Origin: Thuidium tamariscinum
Taxonomy: Eukaryota > Streptophyta > Bryopsida > Hypnales > Thuidiaceae
Length of the DNA: 64,000 nucleotides
Assembly (NCBI GenBank): GCA_947034885.2
Contig: OX344754.2
Location: 9,803,001-9,867,000 of the forward strand
Direction: 5' to 3'
Position 1 is the first letter of the stretch; each line of letters begins with the position of its first letter. Made by a program: the position numbers and the translations under genes. The notes below the pieces were generated by a model. It was not told where the DNA came from and did not search any database. It saw only the letters and a list, made by a program, of their open reading frames with translations. Shown here piece by piece: positions 1-12,165 of the stretch.

Positions 1-764
1 GATGATATCGATTGAGTAGAGGGAGAAAGATTTGCAATGCCGGCAGTTGTTGCGGTGAAGATCAAGAATGTTGATGGATCTCAATGATATTGAAATTTGG
101 AAGAGAGTCTGATTTCGAAATTTTGATTGTGGAAGTTTTGTTCTTGACTTTTAGGTTATTGAGATTGTTTTTTTGTTTTTTCTCTTTTTAAGTGTCAATT
201 AGTTGATCACACAACATCAAGTTGGTATAAAATGTGTTATTTTGATTGGTTGACGTGCTATTTGAAACACCAATTAGGCGTTATGCTTATTGGAATAATG
301 CAGAGTTTTGATTGAAGTGTGTGTCCGAGGAATCGAAAGAGCTTGTTGAATGTAATGTGTTTTAGGGGTTTACACCTGGAGGAGGACCTCATGGATCTAG
401 TGTAGGTTAAGAAAAGGTTTGATTGAAATTTGTGTTAAGCAAATGACGGAGCTTGTAGAATGTGATTGAGGTCACATTGTGTTCTCCAGGTTCGGTGAAC
501 ATGCTTTGGTCCCCGTGGGCTCACCTGGTCCTCCTCCTGGTCTAAGCTCTAGAATGCATTATCTTTTTGATTGATTTCATGGAAAATGCAAGTTCCAAGA
601 AGATTACTGTGATAAAACCCTGTACTTTTGTTGCAACTTCGACGGTAACACGTTTTTCTGATCTTTCTCTTTCTGCAAGAACACGGCGCAATGCAGAGTA
701 TGTATCTCAGCTGACTTTGATCTTTTTCATTCCACTGTTCTGAGAGAATGTCTGCACCGTGCAG

Positions 765-3700
765 GAATCATGTGGCTGTCACGATATTACAGCTATGGAA
801 AAGAGCTTAGCAGGTAGCTATTCTCAGCGTGCGCAAAATATCTCAGCAAATTAGCCCATGTTCCTTTTTCCTCAGCAATGCATTTGATGTACAGTTAACC
901 CTTAAGCGTCTCAATCCTTTTTTGAATTTTTGCACATTTTCGCTTATAGCTTTGTACAGATATATCATTTACCAGAATTTAATGAATTTGGTCATTAAAG
1001 AAGGTTGTCTTTTCTAGATTCAAGTATTACATTTGATAAATGAGAAGTGAATTGGATGAAACCGGGCCTTGAAGCCCTCTGTTCATCGTCCAGAATATGG
1101 ACGTCGGCGCGCTTCAGGGTTAAGCTATAGAAACTAGAATTGGCAATAGTGCTGACTTTGCTCTACAAGGCTCTGAAAGAGGGGAGATTTTCAGTTTTTC
1201 TAGTGAGAATCGTAGAGTGGTTTGCTACATGCATTCAATGACACCCTTTGTGCGCACACATAGAGCAGATGAAATTGGTTCATAAGTTTCACCATAATTC
1301 TGCCTTAGTTATAGATAACGGATTCTTGTGTTAGTAGGATGATTGAAACTTAAGTGTCTTGACAATAGGATACAGTAGGGACTAATACTGACGACGTCAG
1401 TGTTAAAGGGATCAAGAGTTTATGTTGATGTTGATGTTGTTTTTGACAGGTGTCAAGAGGGATATCTCGGACATGGATGACGCGGAAGAGGATTCCAGTC
1501 CCACCAAAAAGGTAATGGTATCTTGAAATAGAGTCTGGTTTAAGTGACTCACTGATATAATGCTTTCAATCCCTGCAACTATAGTGCGCCAACCAAACGA
1601 ATGTTGATGTTGTTTTCGGGTGCTTCTGATTTTGCAAAAGAGTTGAGTCCTCTGATCCGTAAAATTTCAAGTATTCTTGAAGCTGGAAGCTTGACTGATT
1701 CGTAAAATATTTCTCAGCCTCTCATTAATGTTTATCTTTTCTTGGTACTTTGTTCCAGATGAAGGCCAGTGTCGGTCTTGACAGTGCACACGGCACCATC
1801 ATAACGATAAATTCGCAGTACAGGTACTCCTGCAGGATTGTACTTCCGACCCCTGCATATACAGTAAGCATAAGGGTAAAGTTGGATCTTGTTCTTGTTC
1901 TTGTTTGGACGAAATGAATCCACCATACTACTTGTTGGATTTGCAGCTCTGAAGAACGTGACATCAATATTGCTGCTTTGAAGGTACTAATTTTATCTGA
2001 GTTGTCATTGTTTTGCTTTTTAATCTGCGAGTTTCTCAAAATCTAAATAGCTATTATGCATTGTTCTTTCTTGGTTGCCGTCCACCAGAATGAATTTTGT
2101 GCAACGTTTGTACTTTGCAAATGACCGTCCGCATTTTTTTCCATTCGATTTGTTGTTTAGCTCTGATTCACGTTCAATCTCTCGTCACAGGCATCCCTCA
2201 TTAATGCAAATGAGGAACTCGGAAGGTGGAAACACGCATTCATCACTCACTCCATTCTCCCCCCTGGTATTGATCCAGGTATGCACATTGTGGGCTTAAC
2301 TTTTCGCCATCTTTAAGAATGCTGGCTGATTTGTGACAACCACCATGTACTCGTCTTGAGGGGCTAGGACCTTGAAGTTGCTCCATAAACACCACGAAGA
2401 TTTTATTGCCGAGAATGTAGTCAAAATAATTTGGTATAGACATTATTTTTCTTCAAAAATGTATGGCATTTGGTACTATGCTGAACTGTATTTAGGCAGT
2501 GTAACTCGCCACCCAACCATAGAGGAGAGATCTTTAGTTGTTTCACAAGTGTATCTCTTTCAATCACCAAGCGATTAATATACTACCTAGGTGCCTTTCT
2601 ACTTGCTGGAGATAATGTTGGGACTTACCAGGTTTATTGCACCTAGTTGTGGTTTAGCCCTTTGGTCTTATGGCTGCCTCAGAATCCGTTGACTCGTAGT
2701 TAAGTAAATTACCGTGAAGTAACTTCACCCCAAACACTCCCACTTAAGCTAAGCGCCAGTAGTAAATTCCACTTGTTAAGGTTGTTCTCGTTCATTATTG
2801 CCTGACTAGAATTTGAAAACCTGCTTAGTCCCATAGAACCTGAGCTTTGGAACGGTGTTGATCGACATTTGAGATCTATAGTGCTCTTGTTGATGCTGCA
2901 ACATGTTCCCGAATGTTAACAATTCCGTCTTCAGATCCTACAGTGGTTGTACAGGCGATACAGAAGCTTCAGTCATCCGAGGCTCAGCTGCAAGAGCAGG
3001 TTCGTCTTTTGATTTACATTCTCCACTTTTATTTTCGCCAGTTTCGGCATAGCAATTCTCTGGTTTCCTGAAACTTTCTTATGCCCAAATTTGCAGCTAC
3101 TGATTGCTAGGAAGAGGGAGGGCGTGATGCTTTTCAACCTTGCCAACTCAGAGCAAGAGATTTTGGGTCTGAAGGTACCTCAAATATTAATTGTTAAAAT
3201 CCCCCAAAGATCAAGCATTACTGGTTCTAAAATGATCAATTTGATTGAGCATATTGTGAAACAACTAATTCTGATGAAGCCAAATAAAGAACAAGTCATC
3301 AGAAGCAATAAAGAACCTTGCATGTATTGGTCAAAAATTAAATAAATTGGCCAGAAGAGAATCTCCATATGGAGCACTTAAAACTGCTCAATAACACATG
3401 AGAGCCAATTCAGTCCTTCGGCGGTTAATGAAAATCAGCATTTTGCTGTTGAATGAAGTGAGTTTTGTTTTTGTGGGATCTGACCTAAGTTCTGAATTTT
3501 CCGAGTAATAATTTTTTTCGTCAAGAGTTCTCAAGCTGCAAGGAAAGCCTCGGCTCCTCATTTCTTGGTGGGAGTCTGCGTGCAGAGTGCTGTGCGAAGT
3601 TTGAAGCGGCTGTCCAAGCGGTCACTGCCGTCAATGGTTAGTGTTGCTCTTTGCGATTCTTAATTTTATGTTTTCGAATTCATCACCGCTCAATGATTTG

Positions 3701-6700
3701 AGCAATGTGTACTCTAAATTGGAATAAAATCACCTAGACAGTTTGACTGTAGTAATACCTCGTTTACTGAATAAACAGATAGATTTTTTCAATATTTGAT
3801 TTTGATGGACATTACGAATTGTCAACTTCTTTCAGGCAAGACCGTTGTTACCAAAGCCATCGAATTTTGACGAAATCTCGCGTTGGAAGGTAAATGTCCA
3901 AGAGCGCAAAGTTTGCATATCATTCTTGAACAGTGTTACAAGGTTCCTACGTTCTTGGGGATTCCTCTTATATTCTTGGGATTTTCTGAAGCCAAGTTTC
4001 AATGACAAAAAGAATGGTGAAAAGCCAATGTCCCAACAACAAGTTTGCTTGGTGATGAGTCGAGGATACTTTGGGTCTATATTCTTGGGGTTGGATGGAA
4101 TCTTGGTACATTGTACAAGAATGTCATGTGGAGTGCACAAAAATTGAATATTTTTCCTTATTCTCTGAATTCATCCTCCTTGATGACACAGAGTCTCAAT
4201 TCAGGCAGTGGCAGGAGCCTTCTGTATTTGTATCACATGTTTTATGAAATATTCTGTGAAGTACTGTGAATTTTGGCTTCGTGAAATCTCACATGCACCC
4301 CACAGAAGGAACTTGAACCTGCAGAAAAGATTTTAACGGAGCCTCCAGACAGTACGGCGTCTGTGCAAATGAGACAACAGGCCATGCACGACGGAGATAT
4401 GGATGCAGAGTGTTCTACTGTTTCGGCGGAGAATTTGGGTGCTGGTTGTGAAGGATCGGAGGGCAAGGTCAGTGTCATTCCTTCTGTGGGACCCCTAATG
4501 GACCATGTTCTTTTTTAGCAGTTTTAGAAGGTCATTTAGGGACATTTTTTTGTTCGATTTCAGTTGATTCTTTGAACATACCTACATGCAATGTTCTCCA
4601 TCTGAATCTTACTCTTCACAATATGATCAATCCAGCTTGCCACTTCAAACTTTGAGTTTCTTTGTCCTTTTGAGCTTAATAGGATCTCTGAATGGATGAT
4701 GGATGACACTAATTTTCGTAGAAAAGTGGAGTACGAGATTCATACAAAGAGCAAGGAAGTTTCACCAGAGCATGTATGTTTTGATGGCAGGATGAGGATG
4801 GATTGCGATTGATTAGTGCTTCGCCTTCTAATTCAAAGAAAAAGGTAGGAAGACCAAGGAAGTTCATGGTCGTGAAGGAAGAGGAAGAAGGGGAGGAAGG
4901 CAAGAAGAATTGGATGGATAGTGAAGTCGAGACTTTGATTTCACTTCGTTGGGAGATGGAACCTGACTTTCTGAAAAATGCATATAAACAAGGTGTGTAC
5001 TTCCGTGTCTTTGGAAGGATAGGTATCCTTTAGTCTGGAAAAACCTCATTAAACAGAAATAGGAGAGCACTTTTTGTCTTTAGACCATGTTCATATGAAC
5101 AATGACCCTAAGTTGTACATAAGACACGTCTCAACGTCTGTGTCATGTAAACATTGAATCGTTTTTTGGTGAAAGGTGTCAACTTTCGAGTAGAATGGTG
5201 GTTGAGAGGAATAGTAACACTGTTCATGTCATGAATGGGTGGGGTGTCATAGCAAGCACATGTTTTCTCTAGTGACATTGTTTGAGACGTTACTCCCGCT
5301 AATTTCCGAATTGATGTCTGAAGAGACATGAAGCTGAACGAGTTGTGCGTATGAAGAGTCGTCACTCAAAACTAGTTTTCTTAGTTTGCTAATGGTTGTG
5401 CTTGCGTTACAGGGGTAGATATGTGGGCACAGCTGCAAGCCCGAATGTCATCAGCCATTCCAGGATTTTCGCGGTCTGGTCTAGCTTGCCAACGGAAATT
5501 TAATTCGTTGATCAAGCAACACAAGAAAGATATACTTGAAGTAAAAGAAGGGAAACATCACACGTGGGATCGTCATGCACGTAAGTTCTTTGACAGCCTG
5601 GATCGGTGGTGGCACACCAATGGGACAATCATGAAATTTGCAACTACAAAGTCAAACAACATGAGTCGATTTGATGGTGATGCTGCACATCTTAGTGGAA
5701 ACACACAGCATATTGTACGGGTCAAAGAAGATGAAGAAGGAGAAGAAGCCAAAAAGAATTGGTTGGATAGTGAGGTGGAGACTATGGTTTCGCTACGCTG
5801 GGAGATGGAGCTTGAATTTGTGGAGAATGCTTACAAACCAGGTCCGTTATTAAGAGTAATTCCTTTTGGTGTCTTTCGTCTGGGGGAAAGAATGTGAGTG
5901 TCCTTTTTTTGATAGAGCAGCTTTCCTACCTGTTTCCCCTTTTTATGCTTTCCCCTTTTTTGCCATAACATTCTCAAGCAATGATGAGAAACTCACCCTT
6001 CTCCATATACTAAAAAGCATATAATAGATGACTCCAAACCTGGACACTCACTGTTGATAGCATGCATAGCGATCAGTCAGTAGGTCAATGCTTGTCTTTC
6101 TTCCCATAGAGATAAGCTCAAGATTGTACAGAAATAGAATCTAGATTCCGTTCCCAAGGATGTTCAGGTATCTTCTCGAGAATGTAGTGTTGTCCTGTGA
6201 CAATTTGCTGCTTTTTATGTTCTTGATTTACAGTTTCCGTGAAGAAGTTTGTGGTCTAGACCGGCAAGCATTTCTTACAAGATCTAATTTTTGGAAATGC
6301 AAGCATCATGATCAGTTGATGGACTTTTCATTGCAGGTGAGGACATGTGGTCGAAGTTGCAGAGTCGCATGATGTCATTGATTCCTGGCTTCACACGATC
6401 AAGTCTAGCTTGCCAACGAAAATTCAACGCATTGATTAAGCAACACAAGAAAGACGTACTTGATCTGAAAGAGTTTGGAAGGGATCGTCACTCTTACAAG
6501 TTTTACGATCTCCTAGATCGCTGGTGGCACACAAATGGAACGGTAATGAAACATGTCACTGCAAGTCTACATGAGTCTGAGTCACTCGGCAATCACTCGG
6601 AGTACATGGAGGATGCCGCCGACAAGTTTATTGGGGAAGAAGATGATGAAGAAGGGGAGGAAAGCAAGAAGAATTGGACTGACAGTGAAGTGGAAACGTT

Positions 6701-7829
6701 AATTGCATTACGTAGAGAGATGGATGCTGAATTCGTGAAGAACTGGAAAAAGCAAGGTACGTATTTCAGATCGTTGGCAAATCTTTAATACCCTTTTCTA
6801 CCTTAACAATCTTGAAGGCCATCTTCTGTCCCTGCGCCACCGCAGTCTCTGGAGGGATATGTATTAGAAGGGCTGGGACTGGAACGCTTGAGACGGTTAT
6901 CAGACATAACCCTCGCCTTTAGACTATTACAGGATCATCAAATCTGGGCTCGTTTGCGAGAATGACAAGCGTTATGACACTAGACCCTCAGCTTTCCCAA
7001 CTGCACTGCGTCAAATAGTGATATAAGTGGCACGCGAGGGTTATGGTTTTCCTATTTACTTGCAACCCAATTGAATTTGAGATTTTGCAATTGATTGATT
7101 GGTTGAGAAGCGTGCAATAGAGGAGGTCTACAGGCCCTATATTCCTCTCTAGGGTTTATATTCTTGCTTCATAAGATATCCTTTGCAAGTTGCTCAATAA
7201 TGTGACGACAACATCAGGTTCAAATGAGAATATCTTCTGCAACAACGAATCCCTGGCACTTCAATCTCTCTAATGTTGTTATGGTATGTGGGTGTTGTTC
7301 TTCTACTGCAGGAGGCAATATGTGGTCAAAGTTGCGGTCTCGTATGTCATCACTCTATCCAGGATTCTCAAGGTCACCTATTGCTTGCAAGCGGAAATTT
7401 AACACTCTGGTTCGACAATACAAGAAAGACCTGCATGCCATGGACGCTTCAGGAGAGGAGCGTCATCATCACTGCAAGCATCATGGACTCTTGGATCAAT
7501 GGTTGCTCAACAGCAATGGCTCCGCTGTTAAACACAACAACTGCAGCAGCAACAGCAACAACAACAACAACACGGCAAGTATTAGGAATGATGACCCTGA
7601 TGCTAGTAAACCTGACCATGCTGAAGTTTCTTTAGTTCCTTACGAAGAAGAAGAAGAAAGAGAACTGGAGAATGGCGACAGTATATTTGGTTCGTTAACA
7701 AAGATTGTGCAGGCTAGGAATGAAAATATTGTGCTTGAAATGGCAAAACCTAGTTGTTCACTGTTAGATAAAATGGATGCGCACATGGACCCCCTTATTG
7801 ACAACTTGAAGCTCACCGTTTCTAAATAA
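765..7829 (+). CDS. FIP37/WTAP-like N-terminus fused to three tandem trihelix domains
   Basis: Exons read at 765-813, 1450-1511, 1759-1823, 1947-1983, 2191-2278, 2935-2999, 3097-3174, 3586-3636, 3836-3889, 4306-4467, 4791-4992, 5413-5841, 6337-6756 and 7312-7829. Together they total 2280 nt, an open frame of 759 codons plus stop. The first ten match the FIP37 gene at 30478 exon by exon: seven of ten lengths are identical (49, 62, 65, 37 and, later, 65, 78, 54 and 162 nt recur), with conserved blocks such as DPTVVVQAIQKLQ and REGVMLFNLANSEQE. Exon 4791 then adds an AT-hook-like KKKVGRPRKF and the first half of a trihelix domain; the next exons complete three domains (NWxDSEVETL..., MWxxLxxRM, CxRKFNxLxxQxKKD). 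The tail has an Asn run and a short coiled stretch. FIP37 proteins act in the m6A writer; trihelix domains bind DNA. The C-terminal FIP37 third is missing. The first coding exon is not certain; an ATG at 38 with a GT at 89 is one option. Confidence 0.72.
4842..7530 (+). other. Triplicated trihelix (Myb/SANT-like) domain array
   Basis: Domain 1 spans 4896-4992 plus 5413-5640, domain 2 spans 5749-5841 plus 6337-6555, and domain 3 spans 6664-6756 plus 7312-7515. Each is cut by a phase-1 intron at the same codon, just before G-x-x-M-W. So each internal exon encodes the second half of one domain and the first half of the next. An acidic linker ending in K/E-K-N-W precedes each domain. This is the pattern expected from tandem duplication of an exon-intron unit. 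Copies 1 and 2 are closest; copy 3 has diverged (H-rich stretch, lost W-W-H-T-N motif). Confidence 0.75.
6893..7046 (+). ncRNA. Candidate structured intronic RNA, copy 1
   Basis: This lies in the last intron of the chimeric gene and aligns over about 150 nt with 34046-34198 in a FIP37 intron. It is closed by a perfect 11-bp inverted repeat, ATAACCCTCGC at 6906-6916 and GCGAGGGTTAT at 7034-7044. A small hairpin, GGTTAT-cagac-ATAACC, overlaps its 5' side. Shared blocks include TCAAATCT, CGTTATGAC and CCAACTGCA. The family is not recognised; an intronic snoRNA or a remnant of the ancestral intron are both possible. Confidence 0.4.
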
Positions 7830-9202
7830 TTTTATACTGTTTTTTGTATTTAATATCTGGTTATTGCCCTCATCTTGGAAATCTTTTGTCCTTGTCCTTG
7901 TATCATGTTCTACACTTTGCATCTGAAAAATTAATGCTCTTTGATGTATTGTGGGCCAATCAATACATCATTTAGCCAAAAGGCATCATGGTTTGGCTCT
8001 TTGTGAGGTGGCAGTCACCAAAGACTTCCAATTACGGGGTTAAGGTGGATTCTAGATTCCCTTAGAATGTATTTTTTGGACACTATACAAATAGACTATG
8101 AAATCTCAAAGTGTTGAAAATAGGTATTTCTAATATTGACCATAGAGTCTCATGAATAATGGGTGTACCATTTGGGCAAGAATTTAGATTAATTTGTTTT
8201 TTAAGAAAGTAGTTGAAATTTAGTGCAATTACTTGAAAATAACATTTTTCATCATGAATGGTTCTAACTATCAATGGGATTCATTTTGAAACTTAGGAAG
8301 ACAAATGTGTTGATGATGTGAGCATAACTCACCATTCAACCAATATTGAAAGATATGCTCAATTAAACTTGAAAACATATATAGTATAGTATATAGGGAA
8401 TTGCTTGGTAGATTCTATATTGATTAATGATGTAGTCTTTTGGCCTAAAAAATATGATGATTGTATAGTATTCTAGCTACTTTAAAGGCAAGACACTCTA
8501 ACTTTGTAAACTCTTAATTCTTAAAGTCCGAAGGTCTTTTTTTCAACAAATTTCATCCAAAACTACCACTACTACTATAAAATAAAAAAAACTTAAGAAT
8601 TTTTTTTTCCACATATCTAATCATAGGGAAATGTTCAAGAATAGTATAAGGATGTGTGAAAGAAATTTTATAAACTTTAATCATATGAATAGCTAAAGCT
8701 TTGCATTTAGATAGAAGAAATCTATATCTTTTGCACCCTTAGGGGGGTAGTGAGTAGTAGGAGTAGTTATTGATGTGTGATCAAATGATAGGGTGCCAGA
8801 AAAAAAAGATAAACATTTGAATTTATTTTGTTATACTATAGGGTATAGAATTTCCAATACTTGTCTTCAAAGTACTATAGGGTAGAGAAAAATAGGTCCC
8901 ATTAGCAAAAAAATTAGGCCTAGGATACCCTCCTTTATATTCTTTTTTTTCACCAAAAGTCCTAATTAGGGTTGCCTTGTGTGTGGCATATTCGAATTGC
9001 TCAATATAATTGGTATACAATAATAAATTCCAAGTTGTTTAGGGGCTACCAATGGATATTAGATTGGTGATTTGGTAGTTTAAGATTATTGTCGATGTGA
9101 TTAGGTTGCCTTTTCGGTCATTGAACTGTAATCAATCAATTTTGATAGTGCAACTCGTAGATTGAAGCAACCTAAATTTAACATTGCACAATTGAAAAGA
9201 AT
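7830..9202. other. AT-rich intergenic stretch, no gene seen
   Basis: This follows the stop of the chimeric gene. No open frame with coding character was found. Around 7975-7990 and 8440-8455 are weakly inverted motifs (TTAGCCAAAAGG against TTTTGGCCTAAA) that may mark a decayed small element. Confidence 0.5.
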
Positions 9203-9237
9203 ACAATAGAACCTCTCTTATTAAACCCTCTTTAGGC

Positions 9238-9241
9238 TAAT
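9238..9241. repeat. Target-site duplication TAAT, left
   Basis: TAAT directly precedes the GGGTCAATG terminus and recurs at 27608-27611 directly after the right terminus. Confidence 0.8.
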
Positions 9242-9275
9242 GGGTCAATGCAAGAAACACTTGTACTATTTGTTG
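9242..9275 (+). repeat. Left terminal inverted repeat
   Basis: About 30 bp, matching the reverse complement of 27574-27607 with one mismatch at base 5 (C against G). Just inside it, at 9295-9335, lie closely spaced GTACTAC/AGTACT repeats that could serve as subterminal transposase sites. Confidence 0.85.
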
Positions 9276-10131
9276 CGTTTTGGGTTTTTCTTGTATCTGT
9301 ACTACGTGTACTACGAGTACTGTGAGTACTATGAAGGGTACATAAGATGGATCGTGGGCCGTTGATTTGATTTCAGGATGTGGGACCTTCACGACACGTG
9401 GGCGTGTACGATAGGTTGGCAGGCCTGCACAACGATCGTGGATGAATGGAGGAAAGTGATTCTCATCCACTTTCTTCATCCTCTTCTTAATTTAGCCGTT
9501 TTTGAATTCCGGCGCCTAGGGTTTGGAGTTTCCCATTCCCGCGAAGTCGGTGTGGCCTCGTGACTTTGTCGCAGCTCTTGATTTGTCAAAGTGATGGTTG
9601 CGCACTGATTTTAGAATTGGAATTGAGAGAGCTTCAAGGTTTTAGACATACTTTTTACATTTTTGTGCTTGGTGGGGCCACTTGCGGTTTCATGATTCCG
9701 CCATTTCTGTCAGCAATCGATTTTGTGTGTAATTGGGCGGATTACACCACCGCGAAGCGTGAATTTGGCAAGGTTCGTTGTCGGGGTGCTGCACATTCAC
9801 TGTAGCAGTTGGGACGACTTCAAATTTGAGATTTCTGCATTTACAAGAGGTGCGTTTCTCCATTCCCAACACCTGTGTATGAATTATGTGCCATCTGAGG
9901 ACTTCATTTGCTTAGGGTTTAGGCTCGTGTCCAAGCATTTTTGTCCTACGAGACTGCGATAATGCCTTTCAGTGAAGGGATGTCAGTGAAGGATTTGCGG
10001 TCTGGGGAATGTCCTGTGTTGAAATGGGGTGCTGAACCACTTAGAAATGTCCAAATTTGACCTCATTTCTTAGTGCTTGGTTCGCAATCTCACACCGAAC
10101 AGTCTACCACATAAAGTCAGGCATTGGCGTC

Positions 10132-10545
10132 ATGGACAAACCAAAAAGATTGCGGGCAGCCCCACTTCATAGAAGGCAGAAGCGCAAAATTATGTGGAGT
10201 GATGAGGAAGAAGAAGCCAATGACCTACCTTCTGTCCAGATAAATGGAATGAGCTCTGACCTTACTCCCGCTAGTGTTCAGCACAATGTGAGTGCATTGG
10301 ATTTGAAGCCGAAGCCTCCTTCTCAAAAAAAGAAGATGACTTTGGCGGAACTAGAGGAGAGAAGCAACGCTGAGTATTCTAAATTCTTGCAGCGCATGAG
10401 AGAGCCATTAGGGTGTGAGGGGCCTCTTGACGCTAAAGACAATTCTCTTCCAAATCGTCTTCAAGGCTATGCTAGAGGACCTAAGAAGAAGTTCACCTTA
10501 CCTGTACTCACCTCTCTTGTGAAGGACAGTCCTGATGTCCCTTAG
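10132..10545 (+). CDS. Small basic transposon protein of unknown function
   Basis: An open frame of 137 aa starts at an ATG preceded by an AT-rich leader and ends in TAG at 10543. The N-terminus is very basic (PKRLRAAPLHRRQKRK), like a nuclear targeting signal, and is followed by an acidic DEEEE patch. Later parts contain KPPSQKKKMTLAELEE (possible short helix) and GPKKKF. No domain is recognised. It is the first gene inside the left end of the transposon. It could be a separate accessory protein or the first exon of a longer transcript; nothing shows which. Confidence 0.45.
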   Translation: MDKPKRLRAAPLHRRQKRKIMWSDEEEEANDLPSVQINGMSSDLTPASVQHNVSALDLKPKPPSQKKKMTLAELEERSNAEYSKFLQRMREPLGCEGPLDAKDNSLPNRLQGYARGPKKKFTLPVLTSLVKDSPDVP

Positions 10546-12165
10546 GAGTTAGGGAGAGTCCACATCTTTTTTCCTTAGTAGAATATGCATCCGTTGTTGA
10601 CTTATGTCTTGAAGCCAAACCTCTTCTTTGGCTATGTTTTATATCTTTTCAATGAAATGTAAAATTCGGACTCTATTCCCTTACAAAACAAATTGTTTTG
10701 CTTACTCTAAAATACCACTGCATGTGTTCAATGTCTATGGATTTGTTTTATGTCATTGTCATCTAGAAACGGGTAGGAACTACAACCAGTGCAGACATTG
10801 TACACCGCTTGCATACTCTTCTGTATTTACTATGTTGCATTGCGAGTTCAGGTTCGTTTTTTGAATTATGATGTCACTTTCTGAATGCATGGGGCACTTC
10901 TAGGGAGTACTAAATGGGTACTACTTCACTTTTAACATTCCTTATTTACTCCTTGTAGACTGGCAAGTCCTGAAGTGTAGGATCTTGATAGTAATGACTT
11001 TGTGCATGACATACAGTGTTGGCTGTTCAAACGAACCATATGCATTGTATATTCACGACTGTCAGTTTTGTGCTCCTAAGTGTATTCTATAATGTGTGGA
11101 CTTCGCTACTATATTCTTTCTGGAAAACCTATATTCGTCATACTACTTGCAGTACTTGTGGAACATCTGAATTTTACATTGTACTCAATGTGTGTTATTT
11201 CATGTGTTTAGGTTGGAAACATCATCGGACAGTACTTGGAGGCAGAGCTACAAGGCTTCGGTAGTACTGTCTTCCTATACTATTCCAGAAACTCCATACT
11301 CCAGGTACTTCGTGTCTTTCCTTCTTAAGCTTTCATATCCATAGTACTCACTTTTTGTTGCTTCTCTATATTATTAACATAATTCGTCATAGCATCAAGT
11401 TCCTGTACATTGAATTCTTTTAGTACTACTTACCAAGTGTGCTGTATTCTTTACCTCTTAGGCAGTACTATTCATTACTTCTACAATATACTAAGCCAAT
11501 TTCAAAGTACTACTTGCTTACTACTCTAAATTAGAGCTAATTATAGTGTACTATAACTTCACTTGGAAGTAATGCTAGTCACCTCTGAAGTTTACTGTAG
11601 AACTTGGTAGTACTATTATGAACTTTGAAGCACTACTTATTACTATAAGTTACGCTATGAGTCTTATTCTATAACTCTTCAGTACTACTCGGAACTTTTA
11701 AGCAGTACTTAGTACTATGCGCTGCGCTAAATCCCTAGTTCCATATCCACTGCCACTGATGTTCAGTACTATAGTACTATCTTCTGCATTAAAAAAATAT
11801 TGAATTGCTATCCTATGCTTTCTGACGAAGTGTTCCTTTTTTTCCTTTAGCATTCTTTTGTTGAGGCGGCTTTACATCATCTTTGAATTACAGACTCGGT
11901 ACCACATTGTTCTACTTCTCTATACGGCATCAAAGGCCTTTCACTTGCACTACGGCAGTGCTAAACATGTATGCTACTGCACTCACAAATTTTTTGGTGA
12001 AATACTCCTCTTTCCCTTTCTAAATATACCATGTTCATGAAGCTATAAAGTAGTAGAGGAAGGTGGATAATATTCTTGTCTTACATTACAATGTTAATTC
12101 AATATGTATTCTACTCTCATTGCTTTCTATGTTGTGAGTCACTACAGTTTCTACGTGTGCTTTCA
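10546..12165. other. Noncoding stretch rich in AGTACT motifs
   Basis: No convincing exon was found. At 11230-11790 the palindromic hexamer AGTACT and variants (GTACTACT) recur about every 40 bases. This is probably the promoter or leader of the RING-SET gene. Confidence 0.5.

Noticed and set aside
4468-4790. Gene end between the FIP37-like and trihelix parts
   Set aside because: Both flanking exons are phase 0 with good GT and AG sites, and the joined frame stays open to a single stop, so one gene is favoured, although only transcripts can settle it.
9378-9962. Overlapping open frames just inside the left transposon end
   Set aside because: Three frames overlap with no domain, odd composition and no splice logic; more likely leader or promoter DNA.
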